Positions 44,732-55,125 of a DNA stretch of 64,000 bases are shown in pieces; position 1 is the first letter of the stretch, and each line of letters starts with the position of its first letter. The DNA is from Caballeronia glebae (GTDB lineage Bacteria > Pseudomonadota > Gammaproteobacteria > Burkholderiales > Burkholderiaceae): positions 16,876 through 80,875 of the forward strand of contig NZ_FCOJ02000034.1 in NCBI RefSeq assembly GCF_001545035.1. The letters are read 5' to 3'. The translations under genes were made by a program, and so were the position numbers. Below the pieces are notes generated by a model. That model saw only the letters and a program-made list of their open reading frames with translations. It made no database searches and was not told the DNA's origin.

Positions 44732-46426
44732 ATGGCTGAAACACTTGGCCTTGACAATGGGCTGACCAACTACGGCGACCGCGATTTTGCTCGTTACCTG
44801 CGCCGCTCGATGGCGCACTCGATGGGCATCTCTTCAGAACTTCTCGCGCGTCCCGTGATCGGCATCGCTGCGTCCCCTAGCGACTTCAACAACTGCCATC
44901 GCTACATGCCTCAACTCGTAGAGGCCGTTTCACGTGGCGTCCTTGCTGCGGGTGGTCTGCCTCGCATGTTCCCGACCGTATCGCTAGGCGAAGTGTTCCT
45001 CAATCCGACCAGTATGGTGTACCGCAACCTGATGTCGATGGACGTCGAAGAGATGGTGCGGGCGCAGCCTATGGATGCAGTCGTGCTGATTGGCGGCTGC
45101 GACAAGACCGTCCCCGCTCAACTCATGGGGGCCGCCTCGGCGAACCGTCCGGCAATCCAACTGGTGACTGGCCCAATGTCCACGGGCCGGCACAAGGGAG
45201 AGCGCCTGGGCGCGTGTACGGACTGTCGCCGCTTCTGGGGTAAGTTTCGCGCCGGTGAGATCGATGCGGCCGAAATTCAGCTTGTAGAAACGCGTCTGGC
45301 CACTACCGCCGGAACCTGCGCCGTCATGGGCACGGCAAGTACGATGGCGTGCATCGCGGAGGCTTTGGGTATGTCGTTACCGGGAACGGCGGCAATACCT
45401 GCGGTCGATTCGCAACGTTTGGTCGCTGCCGAAGAGAGCGGCAAAGCCGCGGTGCGCCTCGCACGTTCGCCCATTCTGCCGTCGCAGATCATTACGGAGC
45501 AGTCCGTCGAAAATGCGTTCCGCGTGCTGATGGCGTTGGGTGGCTCGACTAACGCCATTATTCACCTTACAGCGGTTGCTGGCCGACTCGGCATTCGCAT
45601 TAGTCCGCAACGTCTGAACGAAATTTCCGACGAAACTCCGGTTTTGGTCGACCTTAAACCGGTTGGCGAAGGCTACATGGAAGATTTTCATGCGGCCGGA
45701 GGTATGGGGGCCGTGCTCCGAGAACTGCGTCCATTGTTGAATCTCGACTGCTTGACAATTGACGGCCGCACGCTTAAAGAACGGCTGGATGAGCGAGCTG
45801 GCTGGGTTGACCGGAAGGTCATCCGCGCCTTCACAGATCCTGTGAGCGATGTCGGCGGGCTTATTTCCCTGCACGGCAGCCTTGCACCTGACGGCGCCAT
45901 CTTCAAACGCGCCGCTGCCACGCCCGCTCTCTTCGAGAAGGAAGGCCGCGCTGTGGTATTTGAAAGTCTCGAAGATCTGTCAGAGCGCGTGGATTCGCCA
46001 GACCTCGACGTCACCGCGGATGACATCTTAGTGTTGAAGAATGCTGGGCCGCTGGCTTCCGGCATGCCGGAAGCCGGCTACTTGCCCATCCCGTCGAAGC
46101 TTGCCAAGGCTGGCGTCAAGGACATGGTGCGCATCTCAGATGCGCGCATGAGCGGGACCGCCTATGGAACCATCGTTTTGCATGTCTCTCCGGAAGCCGC
46201 CGCCGGGGGTCCACTCGAAGCGGTTCGTAACGGAGACCGAATTCGGCTCTCAGTGTCGAAAAAGACAATCGATTTGCTCGTTGAGCCGGCCGAAATCGCG
46301 CGTCGGTTAGTAGAGCGTAAGCCTCACCCACAGAAGCGCGGCGGATATCAGGAACTGTATCAACGCACGGTGACGCAAGCGCCTGAGGGGTGCGACCTCG
46401 ACTTCCTCGCCCAGCCTCGTAGCTAA
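44732..46426 (+). CDS. IlvD/Edd-family sugar-acid dehydratase
   Basis: A 564-residue Fe-S dehydratase. The cluster cysteines are Cys55 (FNNCHR), Cys123 (GGCDKT) and Cys196 (AGTCAVMG), offset by four from those of L-arabinonate dehydratase. The length and the CTDCRRFWG insert also fit the aldonate dehydratase branch better than IlvD proper. It removes water from an aldonate to give a 2-keto-3-deoxy acid. The ATG follows ACGGAGA. The SAF-domain gene follows 30 nt downstream. Confidence 0.88.
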   Translation: MAETLGLDNGLTNYGDRDFARYLRRSMAHSMGISSELLARPVIGIAASPSDFNNCHRYMPQLVEAVSRGVLAAGGLPRMFPTVSLGEVFLNPTSMVYRNLMSMDVEEMVRAQPMDAVVLIGGCDKTVPAQLMGAASANRPAIQLVTGPMSTGRHKGERLGACTDCRRFWGKFRAGEIDAAEIQLVETRLATTAGTCAVMGTASTMACIAEALGMSLPGTAAIPAVDSQRLVAAEESGKAAVRLARSPILPSQIITEQSVENAFRVLMALGGSTNAIIHLTAVAGRLGIRISPQRLNEISDETPVLVDLKPVGEGYMEDFHAAGGMGAVLRELRPLLNLDCLTIDGRTLKERLDERAGWVDRKVIRAFTDPVSDVGGLISLHGSLAPDGAIFKRAAATPALFEKEGRAVVFESLEDLSERVDSPDLDVTADDILVLKNAGPLASGMPEAGYLPIPSKLAKAGVKDMVRISDARMSGTAYGTIVLHVSPEAAAGGPLEAVRNGDRIRLSVSKKTIDLLVEPAEIARRLVERKPHPQKRGGYQELYQRTVTQAPEGCDLDFLAQPRS

Positions 46427-46456
46427 CGCCTTTTCCTTAAAGGAGATAAATTCCTT

Positions 46457-47797
46457 ATGAACTTCCATTCGCAATTACTCGCCCGCGCCGAGCAGGGAAA
46501 TCCCATCCGGGTGGGTCTCATTGGCGCAGGAAAATTCGGTTCGATGTACCTGGCTCAGGTCCCACGAACACCAGGCGTGCATATGGTCGGCATCGCTGAT
46601 CTAGCTCCCGCAAACGCCCACGCCGCTTTGGCGCGCGTCGGCTGGGAGGCAGACCGTGCGCAAGCATCGTCGCTCGACGACGCCGTTCGCTCGGGAAAGA
46701 CGCACGTCGGTGACGACTGGCAAGCGTTGGTGGCCCATCCAGGTGTCGATATCATCATTGAGTGCACGGGCAATCCAATTGCTGCAGTTGACCACTGCTT
46801 AGCCGCGTTTAAACACGGCAAGCATGTTATCAACGTGACGGTAGAGGCAGATGCGTTCTGCGGGCCCTTGCTAGCACATCGCGCCCGCGAGGCCGTTGTC
46901 GTGTACTCGCTTGCTTACGGTGACCAGCCTGGTTTGGCTTGTGAGCTTGTCGACTGGGCGAAGACCTGTGGTTTTCCCATTATTGCGGCTGGGCGAGGCC
47001 ATAAGTGGCTTCCGAAATTCCGCGAATCGACGCCTGATACGGTCTGGGACCATTGGGGCGTGACAGCAGAGCAGGCTCGTATCGGAGGCATGAACCCGAA
47101 GATGTTCAATGCCTTTCTCGATGGTTCAAAACCAGCTATCGAAAGCACGGCAATCGCAAATGCCACGGGACTCCAGGTGCAGGCCGAAGGCATTACCTTC
47201 GCGCCTGCTTCAGTCGAACAGATTCCCACGGTTATGCGGCTCAAGTCCGATGGGGGGGTACTGTCTGCTAAGGGCGTGGTCGACGTGGTGTCCTCATTGA
47301 ACACCGACGGTACGTCCGTAGGCTATGACATCCGCAAGGGCGTGTGGGTCTGTGTCGAAGCCCCTAATGACTATATCCAGCGATGCTTCAAGGAGTATCA
47401 GGTATTCACTGACCCCGACGGCCGCTGCATGGTGCAGTACAAGAAGTGGCACCTCATCGGACTGGAACTTGGAATTTCGGTAGCCAGCGTGGGATTGCGT
47501 CGAGAGCCCACCGGAGTGGCCCAGCATTTCAATGCGGATGTCGTTGCCACGGCAAAGCGGAACCTGAAGGCGGGTGAACTGCTTGATGGCGAAGGCGGTT
47601 ACACGGTCTTCGGGAAGCTGTCTCCTGCCAAGGTGTCGCTTGAGGTCGGTAGTTTGCCTCTTGGCCTTGCCCATCATCTGAAGCTGCGTCGTGACGTTGC
47701 GAAGGACCAGTCGCTCACGTGGGACGACGTCGTCATTGACGAGGAACAACCGGCATATCGCGTACGCAAAGAGATGGAGGCGCTGTTCCAGAAGTAA
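46457..47797 (+). CDS. NAD(P)-dependent oxidoreductase with C-terminal SAF-like domain
   Basis: A 446-residue protein with an N-terminal Rossmann domain like homoserine dehydrogenases (VGLIGAGKFGSMYL; VDIIIECTGNP; HVINVTVEADAF). A long middle region follows, then a C-terminal SAF-like beta-clip (GEGGYTVFGKLSPAKVSLEVGSLPLGLAHH). This combination is found in sugar-acid and polyol clusters, but its reaction is poorly known. The ATG has an AAGGAGATA ribosome site. It is the last gene of the set. Its product may be a branched or deoxy acid. Confidence 0.78.
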   Translation: MNFHSQLLARAEQGNPIRVGLIGAGKFGSMYLAQVPRTPGVHMVGIADLAPANAHAALARVGWEADRAQASSLDDAVRSGKTHVGDDWQALVAHPGVDIIIECTGNPIAAVDHCLAAFKHGKHVINVTVEADAFCGPLLAHRAREAVVVYSLAYGDQPGLACELVDWAKTCGFPIIAAGRGHKWLPKFRESTPDTVWDHWGVTAEQARIGGMNPKMFNAFLDGSKPAIESTAIANATGLQVQAEGITFAPASVEQIPTVMRLKSDGGVLSAKGVVDVVSSLNTDGTSVGYDIRKGVWVCVEAPNDYIQRCFKEYQVFTDPDGRCMVQYKKWHLIGLELGISVASVGLRREPTGVAQHFNADVVATAKRNLKAGELLDGEGGYTVFGKLSPAKVSLEVGSLPLGLAHHLKLRRDVAKDQSLTWDDVVIDEEQPAYRVRKEMEALFQK

Positions 47798-48366
47798 ATG
47801 GCTCCCGGTGCTAGAGCCGGGATCGCGACGCCGCGTCCCGGCGAAGGCTCCGCCGCATAAAAGTCAGCATCATACGAATAATGATGCGAAGCGAAAAATC
47901 GATTGCTGAGCGTGAGGCAAGACTCAATCTTCCGGTGATGACAAGCGCTTGTTCCTCCGTCCGTTTCCGAAGTGATGCGGTCGTTCCAACGGCCGACGAG
48001 CGTGCTTGACGAATGGCCGCTGGTGGCCGGTCCTGTCCTCCCGCAAAATGCGCAACCCGCCCGGCGTCCATACAATCGAAAGGGGCACTTACTTAGCGAT
48101 GCCGTGCTACGGCGCCGGATACAACCTGTGCATGATTCTCAGGAGGCTGCGGTCTTATTACGCCCTCATCCTTGTGATATTTTATCGCGCCTTCGACGCG
48201 TTGCACGCAAACAATTAAAAAACATAGTTTAGCCGGCACTGCGTTACGCAACGATGCTCGTCACGTCGGCCCCGCGAACGTCGGTCCTGAATATTCAATT
48301 TGTCGTCACGCCTGATTACCTCTAGATTGCCTCTGGTAATTGCAAGTGAAGAAACAGGAGACAGGA
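47798..48366. other. Intergenic region with a possible hairpin
   Basis: No convincing gene. TCCCGG (47803-47808) and CCGGGA (47817-47822) form a short stem right after the SAF-domain gene and may end the catabolic transcript. The AT-rich stretch from about 48170 to 48235 probably holds the promoter of the binding-protein gene. Confidence 0.45.
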
Positions 48367-49581
48367 ATGAAAAGGACTGTACTCGCACGGCTGACCACAC
48401 TATGTTTCGCGGCAGCGACCAGCGTCGCGCTGACGGTCGGTAGCGCGCAAGCTGCGGACGAGGCGGTCAAGATCGGCTATATCACAGACTTGTCGGGTCT
48501 GTACGCGGACATCGACGGCCCCGGTGGTCTCGAAGCGGTCAAAATGGCGATCGCCGACTTCGGCGGCAAGGTCAACGGTAAGCTGATCGAACTGGTCTAC
48601 GCAGATCACCAGAACAAGGCCGACATCGCCGCTTCGCGTGCGCGTGAATGGTTCGATCGCGACGGCGTCGATATGCTGCTCGGCGGTACGAATTCGGCGG
48701 CGGGTTTGTCGATGAGCCAGGTGGCGGGGGAAAAGCACAAGGTCTACATCAACGTGGGCGCGGGTGCGGATACGCTGACCAACGAACAATGCACGCCGTA
48801 CTCGATCCACTATGCGTACGACACCACGGCGCTTGCCAACGGCACGGGTTCGGCGGTGACGAAGCAGGGCGGCAAGACCTGGTATTTCCTGACTGCGGAC
48901 ACTGCGTTCGGCAAGGCGCTTGAAACGGCGACCTCGCATGTCGTGAAGGCGAACGGCGGACAGGTGATCGGCGAAGTGCGCCATCCGGTGTCGGCGTCGG
49001 ACTTCTCGTCGTTCCTGCTGCAGGCGCAAGCATCCAAGGCGCAGATTCTCGGTCTCGCCAACGCGGGCGGCGACACAGTCAACTCGATCAAGGCGGCTAA
49101 GGAATTCGGCATCCAGAAGACCATGAAGATCGCCGCATTGCTGGTGTTCATCGACAATATCCACAGCCTGGGTCTGGAAACCACGCAAGGTCTGGTGCTG
49201 ACTGACAGCTGGTACTGGAACAAGGACGCTCGGACGCGCGGTTGGGCACAGCGTTACCTCGACAAAACAAAGAAGATGCCGTCGAGCCTTCAGGCCGCCG
49301 ACTACTCGGCGATCACGACCTATCTGAAGGCCGTGCAAGCTGTCGGCTCGACCGACTCTGACAAGATCATGACACAGTTGCGCAAGCAGAAGATCGACGA
49401 CTTTTACGCGAAGGGCTACATCCGTCGGGATGGCAGCATGATCCACGACATGTACCTGATGCAGGTGAAGACGCCGGCGGAATCAAAAGAGCCGTGGGAC
49501 TACTACAAGATCACCGCGACCATCCCAGGCGAGCAGGCCTTCACGACCAAGGCGCAAACGCGCTGCGCGTTGTGGAATTAA
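48367..49581 (+). CDS. Leu/Ile/Val-type ABC periplasmic binding protein (copy 1)
   Basis: A 404-residue type I periplasmic binding protein. It has a signal peptide (cleavage near AQA-ADE) and the two-lobed family blocks KIGYITDLSGLYADIDGPGG, LIELVYADHQNKADIAA and GGTNSAAGLSMSQVA. The start at 48367 is preceded by GGAGACAGGA. It probably binds an amino acid, amide or small aromatic acid. No permease or ATPase gene is adjacent. A closely similar second copy lies at 56764. Confidence 0.9.
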   Translation: MKRTVLARLTTLCFAAATSVALTVGSAQAADEAVKIGYITDLSGLYADIDGPGGLEAVKMAIADFGGKVNGKLIELVYADHQNKADIAASRAREWFDRDGVDMLLGGTNSAAGLSMSQVAGEKHKVYINVGAGADTLTNEQCTPYSIHYAYDTTALANGTGSAVTKQGGKTWYFLTADTAFGKALETATSHVVKANGGQVIGEVRHPVSASDFSSFLLQAQASKAQILGLANAGGDTVNSIKAAKEFGIQKTMKIAALLVFIDNIHSLGLETTQGLVLTDSWYWNKDARTRGWAQRYLDKTKKMPSSLQAADYSAITTYLKAVQAVGSTDSDKIMTQLRKQKIDDFYAKGYIRRDGSMIHDMYLMQVKTPAESKEPWDYYKITATIPGEQAFTTKAQTRCALWN

Positions 49582-49938
49582 GCTTGAGTTTAAGTAAGCG
49601 TTTGGTTCTCAATGCGTGGCGACATGGAATTTAGCGTCACGCAGACGGATCGACGGCCTTACGTTTCTCGTGCCGCGCGCGACCGGTGGTTGACCGGCGC
49701 GCCGGCACTTACGGCAGAGCTGCTCCACATGGTGCAGGCGCCTAAGAAGCGGTGAGCAGGTCGGCGTTGTGAAGGCAGGCGATTCGAGGCAATCGTCCGT
49801 TCCGTGCCAAATCCGGCGCTTTGCGAGGTCCGCGTCGGGCGTGCAGCTTCCCTGGCTTGTCGGATCGACCGCCTGCGGCTCATTGCCAGAAAGTTGCGAC
49901 GCAATCCTGACACGGTGGTTTTCAGTGGTGCCGCTCGA
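49582..49938. other. Convergent intergenic region with one possible tiny gene
   Basis: Between the binding-protein stop and the large regulator's stop. A 47-codon frame at 49612-49755 (plus strand, starting MRGDMEFSV) is the only candidate. It has no known relatives that I recognise and no good ribosome site. Confidence 0.35.
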
Positions 49939-52900
49939 TCAAAGTTCGTCGAGCAGTGCCCGCGCGTCAATCAGATCGCGTGTGTCGAACCCCTCGGTGA
50001 ACCAGCCGAAAACGGAAGCGAGTACGCCCCGTGCCTCCGCACGCCTGCCTTGTTCCCGCTGCAGACGCGCGAGGCTGGTTGCGACGCGCAATTCGGACGA
50101 CTTCGCCTGCTGGCGACGAGCGATCGCAAGGGCATCGGTGAAACAGGCCTCAACCAGACCCGTCGGCTGCTGCGCGCGCAGCCGTAGCTCGCCCTCGAGC
50201 TGATGGAGTTCCGCTTCGAACAGGTGTATATCCGTGCGTGCGATTTCCTCATATCCCGTCTTCAGGATCTGCAAGCCGGTGTCCGGATCACCGAGACGGC
50301 CGTGTATTTCCGCGAGTACGCAGAGGTGATGCGGCCGGTGGAATACGGCGCCCAACGCATCCAGTTCCGCCGCCCCCTGACGGACGCACGTTACGCCTTC
50401 ATCGAGACGTCCCGCTTCGGCAGCCGCCCAGCCGCATGCAATCAGACCGTAGCCCCGCCACATCGGCATGTCATGCTCGGCCGCGAGGGTCCTCGCGGCC
50501 TCTCCATAGCGCCGCGCTGCGGACTCATCGCGTAGGAATTGGGCGAGTTCGGCTCCGGCATGGCAGAGAAGGTGGCCCGTGGTATTTGCATGCCGCAGCT
50601 CCGCAGCTCGCCGCGATCCTTCGGCCGCCGTCCGCCTCGCTTGGTCGACATATCCCAGCTTCCATAGCACGAGGGCCAGCAGGGAAAGTCCGGAGGCGCA
50701 AGGGTCGGTGATGCATTGAGCGGCGAGGCCGCCATCGCGCTCGGCCACGTAGAGTGCGGGGATTGCCTCGAATTCCAGGCGAGCCTCGTCAAGCGCGCCG
50801 AGTTGCATCAGCGCAGTACCCTTCGCCCGGTGAGCGAGCAGCCGGTCCACGGGGTCCCGTCCGCCTGCCGCGGCCCGCTCACAGCGCTCCGCGAGATCCA
50901 GCGCCATTCGCGTTTGACCTCGAACGATGCGATTGCTATAGAGACCGAAGAGCGTACGCACCAGGCGCCCCGTTTCGCCAAGGCGTTCACATATCTCGCC
51001 GGCCCGTTCATACGCCGCTGCGACGGCCGGGTCACTCCAGGCTGACAATGCAATCAGCGGCGTGCCGATCGCAAGCTGAAAATCAAGTTCCGCGCGATCG
51101 CGCTCGATTGACGCAGGCAAACCGGCCAGCGCGCGAAGACCGCTGCGAAGATGGCTGACTGCCTCCCGGTCCGCGGAGCGGCCTGCGGCACGGCGCCCCG
51201 CCTCCAGCCAATAGCGCATCGCCGCTGCGGGCTCGCCCGCCTCCGTCAAATGGTGTGCAAGCAGTTCGGGGGTCCGCTCGGCGAGTTCCGGGAAGGTTTC
51301 CTCAAGTGTGCACGCCACCGCGGCATGGAGTCGTCTCCGCTGCTCTCGCAGTAGCGTACCGTATGCAACGTCGCGTACCAGCGCGTGCTTAAAGTAATAG
51401 CTGAGCTCTGCGCCATCGCCTCGCCTGAATGCCAGTCCGACGTCGACGAGACGCTCGACCGCCGCCGCCAGACTCCCTTCGTCCAGATCCGCCACGGCGG
51501 CCAGTAACTCGTAGGAGAATTCACGACCGATCACCGCACCTGCCTGTGCGGTGATCCTGGTCGCTGCGTCGAGCCGATCGAGCCGCGCCATCAACGAGGC
51601 GTGCAGAGTTGCTGGAACCGTCATCGCGGCCAGTGGCACTGCGCTAACGGTGTTGCTCGCGGCTGTCTCGAGCAGCGCCTTCGTAAGCTCTTCCACGAAC
51701 AATGGGATCCCGTCCGTGCGTTCGACAACCTCGGCGACGAGCGCGTCAGACAGTGCGATGCCTCTTGTGATTTGCCGTGCGAGTTCGGCAGCCTCCCTGC
51801 TGTTGAAGCGCTGGAGCCTTACGTCCTCCACGTGCGGTTGATCGGTCCAGGGCGCCTTGAATTCAGACCGGCAGGTGATCAGCAGCAGAAGCGGCAAGCG
51901 GGCCGCGGATTCGACGGCGAGACGCAGCAGTTCGAGCGAGCTTGGATCGATCCAGTGCACATCCTCGAAGACCATGAGGACCGGCCGTCGATTCGATAAC
52001 CGCTCGATCCATCGCATTAGCGCTTCGAACGTCCGTGCCCTTTTCTGATCGGAGACGAGCCGCGAGCCGTCGCGATCCTCGGGGCGCAGAGATAGCAAGT
52101 CGGCGATGAGCGTCAAGTCCTCCGGGCGCGGCGAGGTCGGCGCCAACAGCGCCTGCAGTTTGTCCAAACGCTCGCCCGGCGGATCGCCACGAACAAAGCC
52201 CGCCATACGCTCCAGTTGCGCGATGACCGGCAGCAGGGGACTATCCTCGTGACCCGGCGAGCAGAAGTAGCGCAAACAGGCGTACGGCTTCTCACCGAGG
52301 CCATCCATCACGGCCGCCACGAGACGCGACTTGCCGATGCCAGCCTCGCCCGACAGTACGACAACGCTACCCTCGCCGCCCCGCGCCCTTTCCCAGCGAC
52401 GTAACAGCAGGGCCGTCTCCTCCTCGCGACCGACCAGCGTGGGAGGCTTGGTGTGCAACGCCTCGAACCGACTCGCGACCGAGCCGCGCCCGAGCACGCG
52501 GTACGCCCGTATCGGCTCTACGAAACCTTTAACCTCAACCGCCCCAAGGTCTATGCACTCGAAGAGGTCGCCGACCAAACGGTGCGTCGCATCCGCGATC
52601 ACGACGCTGTCAGGCTCGGCCAATGCCTGAAGTCGAGCTGCCAGATTCGGAGTTTGTCCGAGGACGACTGCGCGCCGCTGTGTGGGGCCACTACCGAGCA
52701 CGTCGCCCACCACCACCAGCCCGGTCGCAATTCCGACGCGGATCCGCAACGCCGTCCCGTCCACCATTTCCAGCCCGCCGACCACCGCGACTGACTCAAG
52801 TCCGGCGTGAATCGCACGCTCGGGATCGTCCTCGTGAGCCTGCGGGTAGCCAAAATAGGCAAGAACGCCATCGCCCAAAAATTGGGCGACGAACCCACCG

Positions 52901-53289
52901 ACTCGTTCGATAACCGCCGCAATGCGGCTTTCATAGACGGCAATCAATTCGCGGTAATCCTCCGCGTCGAGTCGGGTCGAAAGGGCTGTAGAACCGACCA
53001 GGTCAACGAACGCCACCGTGAGGTAACGCCGCTCGGCGCACGGCGCTCCGGATGCGAGATCTTCGCCATACGCGAAAGGTGCAGCGCTATTTTCAGAAAG
53101 ACCTTCGTCCCGCGACCGAAGTGTGTGCGTCGCCCGCAGCATCCGCCGGCGATCGCCGAGCGACAAGCCAAGCCCCTTCAGGTCGGCGTCCGTCAGATCA
53201 GGCAAGACGTCGAGACTGATGTCGTTACTGCGAAAGATCGTTGTGTATCGGTCCAGGCCATGACGGCCCAACCAATCCTCAAGGTCCAC
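49939..53289 (-). CDS. SAM-cyclase-AAA-TPR multidomain signalling protein
   Basis: About 1116 residues. Residue numbers below count from a TTG five codons upstream. A SAM-like domain comes first (about 7-65: DLEDWLGRHGLDRY). A class III cyclase-homology domain follows, with Asp101 (AFVDLVGS), Asp145 (FLGDGVLAYFGYP) and Asn220/Arg224 (NLAARL); the usual Lys before the second Asp is Gln. Next is an AAA/STAND ATPase with Walker A GEAGIGKS (319-326) and Walker B LMVFEDVHWID. The last half is TPR-like helical repeat. I prefer the GTG at 53289 (GAGAGGGG upstream). Such proteins act as ATP-switch sensors; partner unknown. Confidence 0.85.
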   Translation of the reverse strand: MDLEDWLGRHGLDRYTTIFRSNDISLDVLPDLTDADLKGLGLSLGDRRRMLRATHTLRSRDEGLSENSAAPFAYGEDLASGAPCAERRYLTVAFVDLVGSTALSTRLDAEDYRELIAVYESRIAAVIERVGGFVAQFLGDGVLAYFGYPQAHEDDPERAIHAGLESVAVVGGLEMVDGTALRIRVGIATGLVVVGDVLGSGPTQRRAVVLGQTPNLAARLQALAEPDSVVIADATHRLVGDLFECIDLGAVEVKGFVEPIRAYRVLGRGSVASRFEALHTKPPTLVGREEETALLLRRWERARGGEGSVVVLSGEAGIGKSRLVAAVMDGLGEKPYACLRYFCSPGHEDSPLLPVIAQLERMAGFVRGDPPGERLDKLQALLAPTSPRPEDLTLIADLLSLRPEDRDGSRLVSDQKRARTFEALMRWIERLSNRRPVLMVFEDVHWIDPSSLELLRLAVESAARLPLLLLITCRSEFKAPWTDQPHVEDVRLQRFNSREAAELARQITRGIALSDALVAEVVERTDGIPLFVEELTKALLETAASNTVSAVPLAAMTVPATLHASLMARLDRLDAATRITAQAGAVIGREFSYELLAAVADLDEGSLAAAVERLVDVGLAFRRGDGAELSYYFKHALVRDVAYGTLLREQRRRLHAAVACTLEETFPELAERTPELLAHHLTEAGEPAAAMRYWLEAGRRAAGRSADREAVSHLRSGLRALAGLPASIERDRAELDFQLAIGTPLIALSAWSDPAVAAAYERAGEICERLGETGRLVRTLFGLYSNRIVRGQTRMALDLAERCERAAAGGRDPVDRLLAHRAKGTALMQLGALDEARLEFEAIPALYVAERDGGLAAQCITDPCASGLSLLALVLWKLGYVDQARRTAAEGSRRAAELRHANTTGHLLCHAGAELAQFLRDESAARRYGEAARTLAAEHDMPMWRGYGLIACGWAAAEAGRLDEGVTCVRQGAAELDALGAVFHRPHHLCVLAEIHGRLGDPDTGLQILKTGYEEIARTDIHLFEAELHQLEGELRLRAQQPTGLVEACFTDALAIARRQQAKSSELRVATSLARLQREQGRRAEARGVLASVFGWFTEGFDTRDLIDARALLDEL

Positions 53290-53827
53290 ACACCCCTCTC
53301 TCAAGGCCGCGATGGTCGAAAGCTCAAGCTACTGCCACAGGAACCCCCCGACACCAGTAAGTGTAGTTGACGCGACATGCAGTCGTGTCGGTGCGGTGTT
53401 GCGCAGTTCGTAGTCGGCGCTAGCGGTTTCCGCGGTTTTCTCCCGCGATGGAACCGCCTGCCCCTTAAAGCGAAGCGGGCGGCATAAGCGGCACGTTATG
53501 ACGCCACGCCTTCGTCACCGTGAGGGTGGCGCGAGCAGCAGTTTCAACGGCGAGTGAAAACGCAACGCTCCTTCGCGAATCGAATGGCCGATCTCCGGGC
53601 GGAGCCGAGTTCCGAACGCCCGAACGACAAAGTGCTCGAATGACCCTTCATGGCCGGTTGCCGAAGATCGCAGTAAGCGCGCCGCGTCTCCGGCCACCTT
53701 GGCCCGAACTTACCGACTCGACCCTAACGACCCCTTCAGCCACAGTTGTCTACCACTGCTACGAGTAGTATGCCTGCCGTTGGCAAGTTCCCCGTATCAC
53801 GTCAAGCGCCTGCACGGCGGGCCGTGA
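53290..53827. other. Intergenic region before the IS4 remnant
   Basis: Contains the promoter side of the large regulator. No gene was recognised, and no clear left inverted repeat of the IS4 element could be placed. Confidence 0.4.
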
Positions 53828-55125
53828 GTGATCGAAGCTCAGGAGCCGGCCGATCTGCGACGGTTGGCCGAGCATCTTCCCTACGAGTGGATCAAACGTG
53901 CGGTCCAGGCAACCGGCACAGCCAGCATCCGGCGGCGCCGTGCGCCGGCTGAGCAGGTCGTATGGCTAGTCATCGCGCTGGCGATGTACCGGCACTGGTC
54001 GATCAGTGAAGTACTCGACAGTCTCGATCTGGCCTTGCCCGACGAGGCAGCGCCATTTGTCAGCAAGAGCGCCGTGGCGCAGGCGCGCCAACGGGTTGGC
54101 GAGGCGCCGATGGCGTGGCTGTTCGAGCAGACGGCACCGGCGTGGACCACTCAGGACGCGGCTCATCATGCGTTCAAGGGCTTAAGTCTTTGGGCGAAGG
54201 ACGGCACCACGTTGCGCGTACCCGACAGTGCGGCCAACCGTGAGCGCTTTGGCGCGCAAGGTTATGCCAGCGGCAAGGTGGCCAGTTATCCGCAGGTGCG
54301 CGCCGTGACGCTCACCGCCATTCCGACGCATCTGGTCGCCGATATCAATTTCGGTCGCTATGACACCAACGAAATGATCTACGCCAAAAGCCTGCTGCCG
54401 CAGATTCCGCAAGCCTCGCTGACGGTGTTCGACAAGGGCTTGGCTGCTGAAATAATGTGTGGTCTGACGATGAACGCGTCCAATCGCCACTTCCTGATTC
54501 CGACCAAAGCGAATACTGCTGGGAAGTGGTCTCGGGTACTGCTGGCGATGCGACGGTGCGCATGCGCGTCTCGCCGCAGGCGCGCAAAAAGTGGCCGGCT
54601 TTGCCCGAATTCTGGAATGCGCGAGCGATCCGAACTATCGACGCGCGTGGACGCGAACGCGTGCTGTTGACTTCCCTCAGAGATCGGCGACGCTTCAAAC
54701 CCGCCGATATCGTGGCCTGTTACGAGCGCCGCTGGCAGATCGAAACCAGTTACGGGGAGCTCAAGCAATCGATGCTGGTTCGGAGTTGACCTTGCGCAGC
54801 CGCACCGTCGAAGGCGTGTATCAGGAGATATGGGGTGCGCTGATCGCCTAACCTGATTCGCCGTGAGATCGCCTGCGCCGCATGGGAGGCGAAACTCGCA
54901 CCGACCGACATTAGCTTCGTGCGCGCCCTCCATACCATTCAGCACGAACTCATGTGGGCCGCTCTTACGCCGGCCTATGCAAAGTTGCCTGCATGCCTTC
55001 GGCGCCTGCGCGAACGGCTCAAGTCTCTTCCAAACGAAAAACGACCCGGGCGCGCATGCGACCGGGTCGTCAAATCCCGCCCTTCACGTTACTCCGTTCG
55101 GTACCTTAGAAAAAACCTTAACTGA
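53828..55125 (+). pseudogene. IS4-family transposase with three frameshifts
   Basis: The region codes a DDE transposase of the IS4 family in several frames. The N-terminal part (RRRRAPAEQVVWLVIALAMYRHWS; DGTTLRVPD with the first Asp; TVFDKGL with the second Asp) loses frame near 54516. The middle (YERRWQIETSYGELK with the catalytic Glu) loses frame near 54778. The tail loses two bases near 54852 and ends at 55125. It cannot make an active enzyme. A nearby GTG start is plausible. Terminal inverted repeats were not resolved. Confidence 0.83.

Noticed and set aside
48400..49446. Minus-strand frame of 348 codons opposite binding protein copy 1
   Set aside because: A mirrored frame of similar kind is seen opposite copy 2, so it is a by-product of the conserved sense gene.
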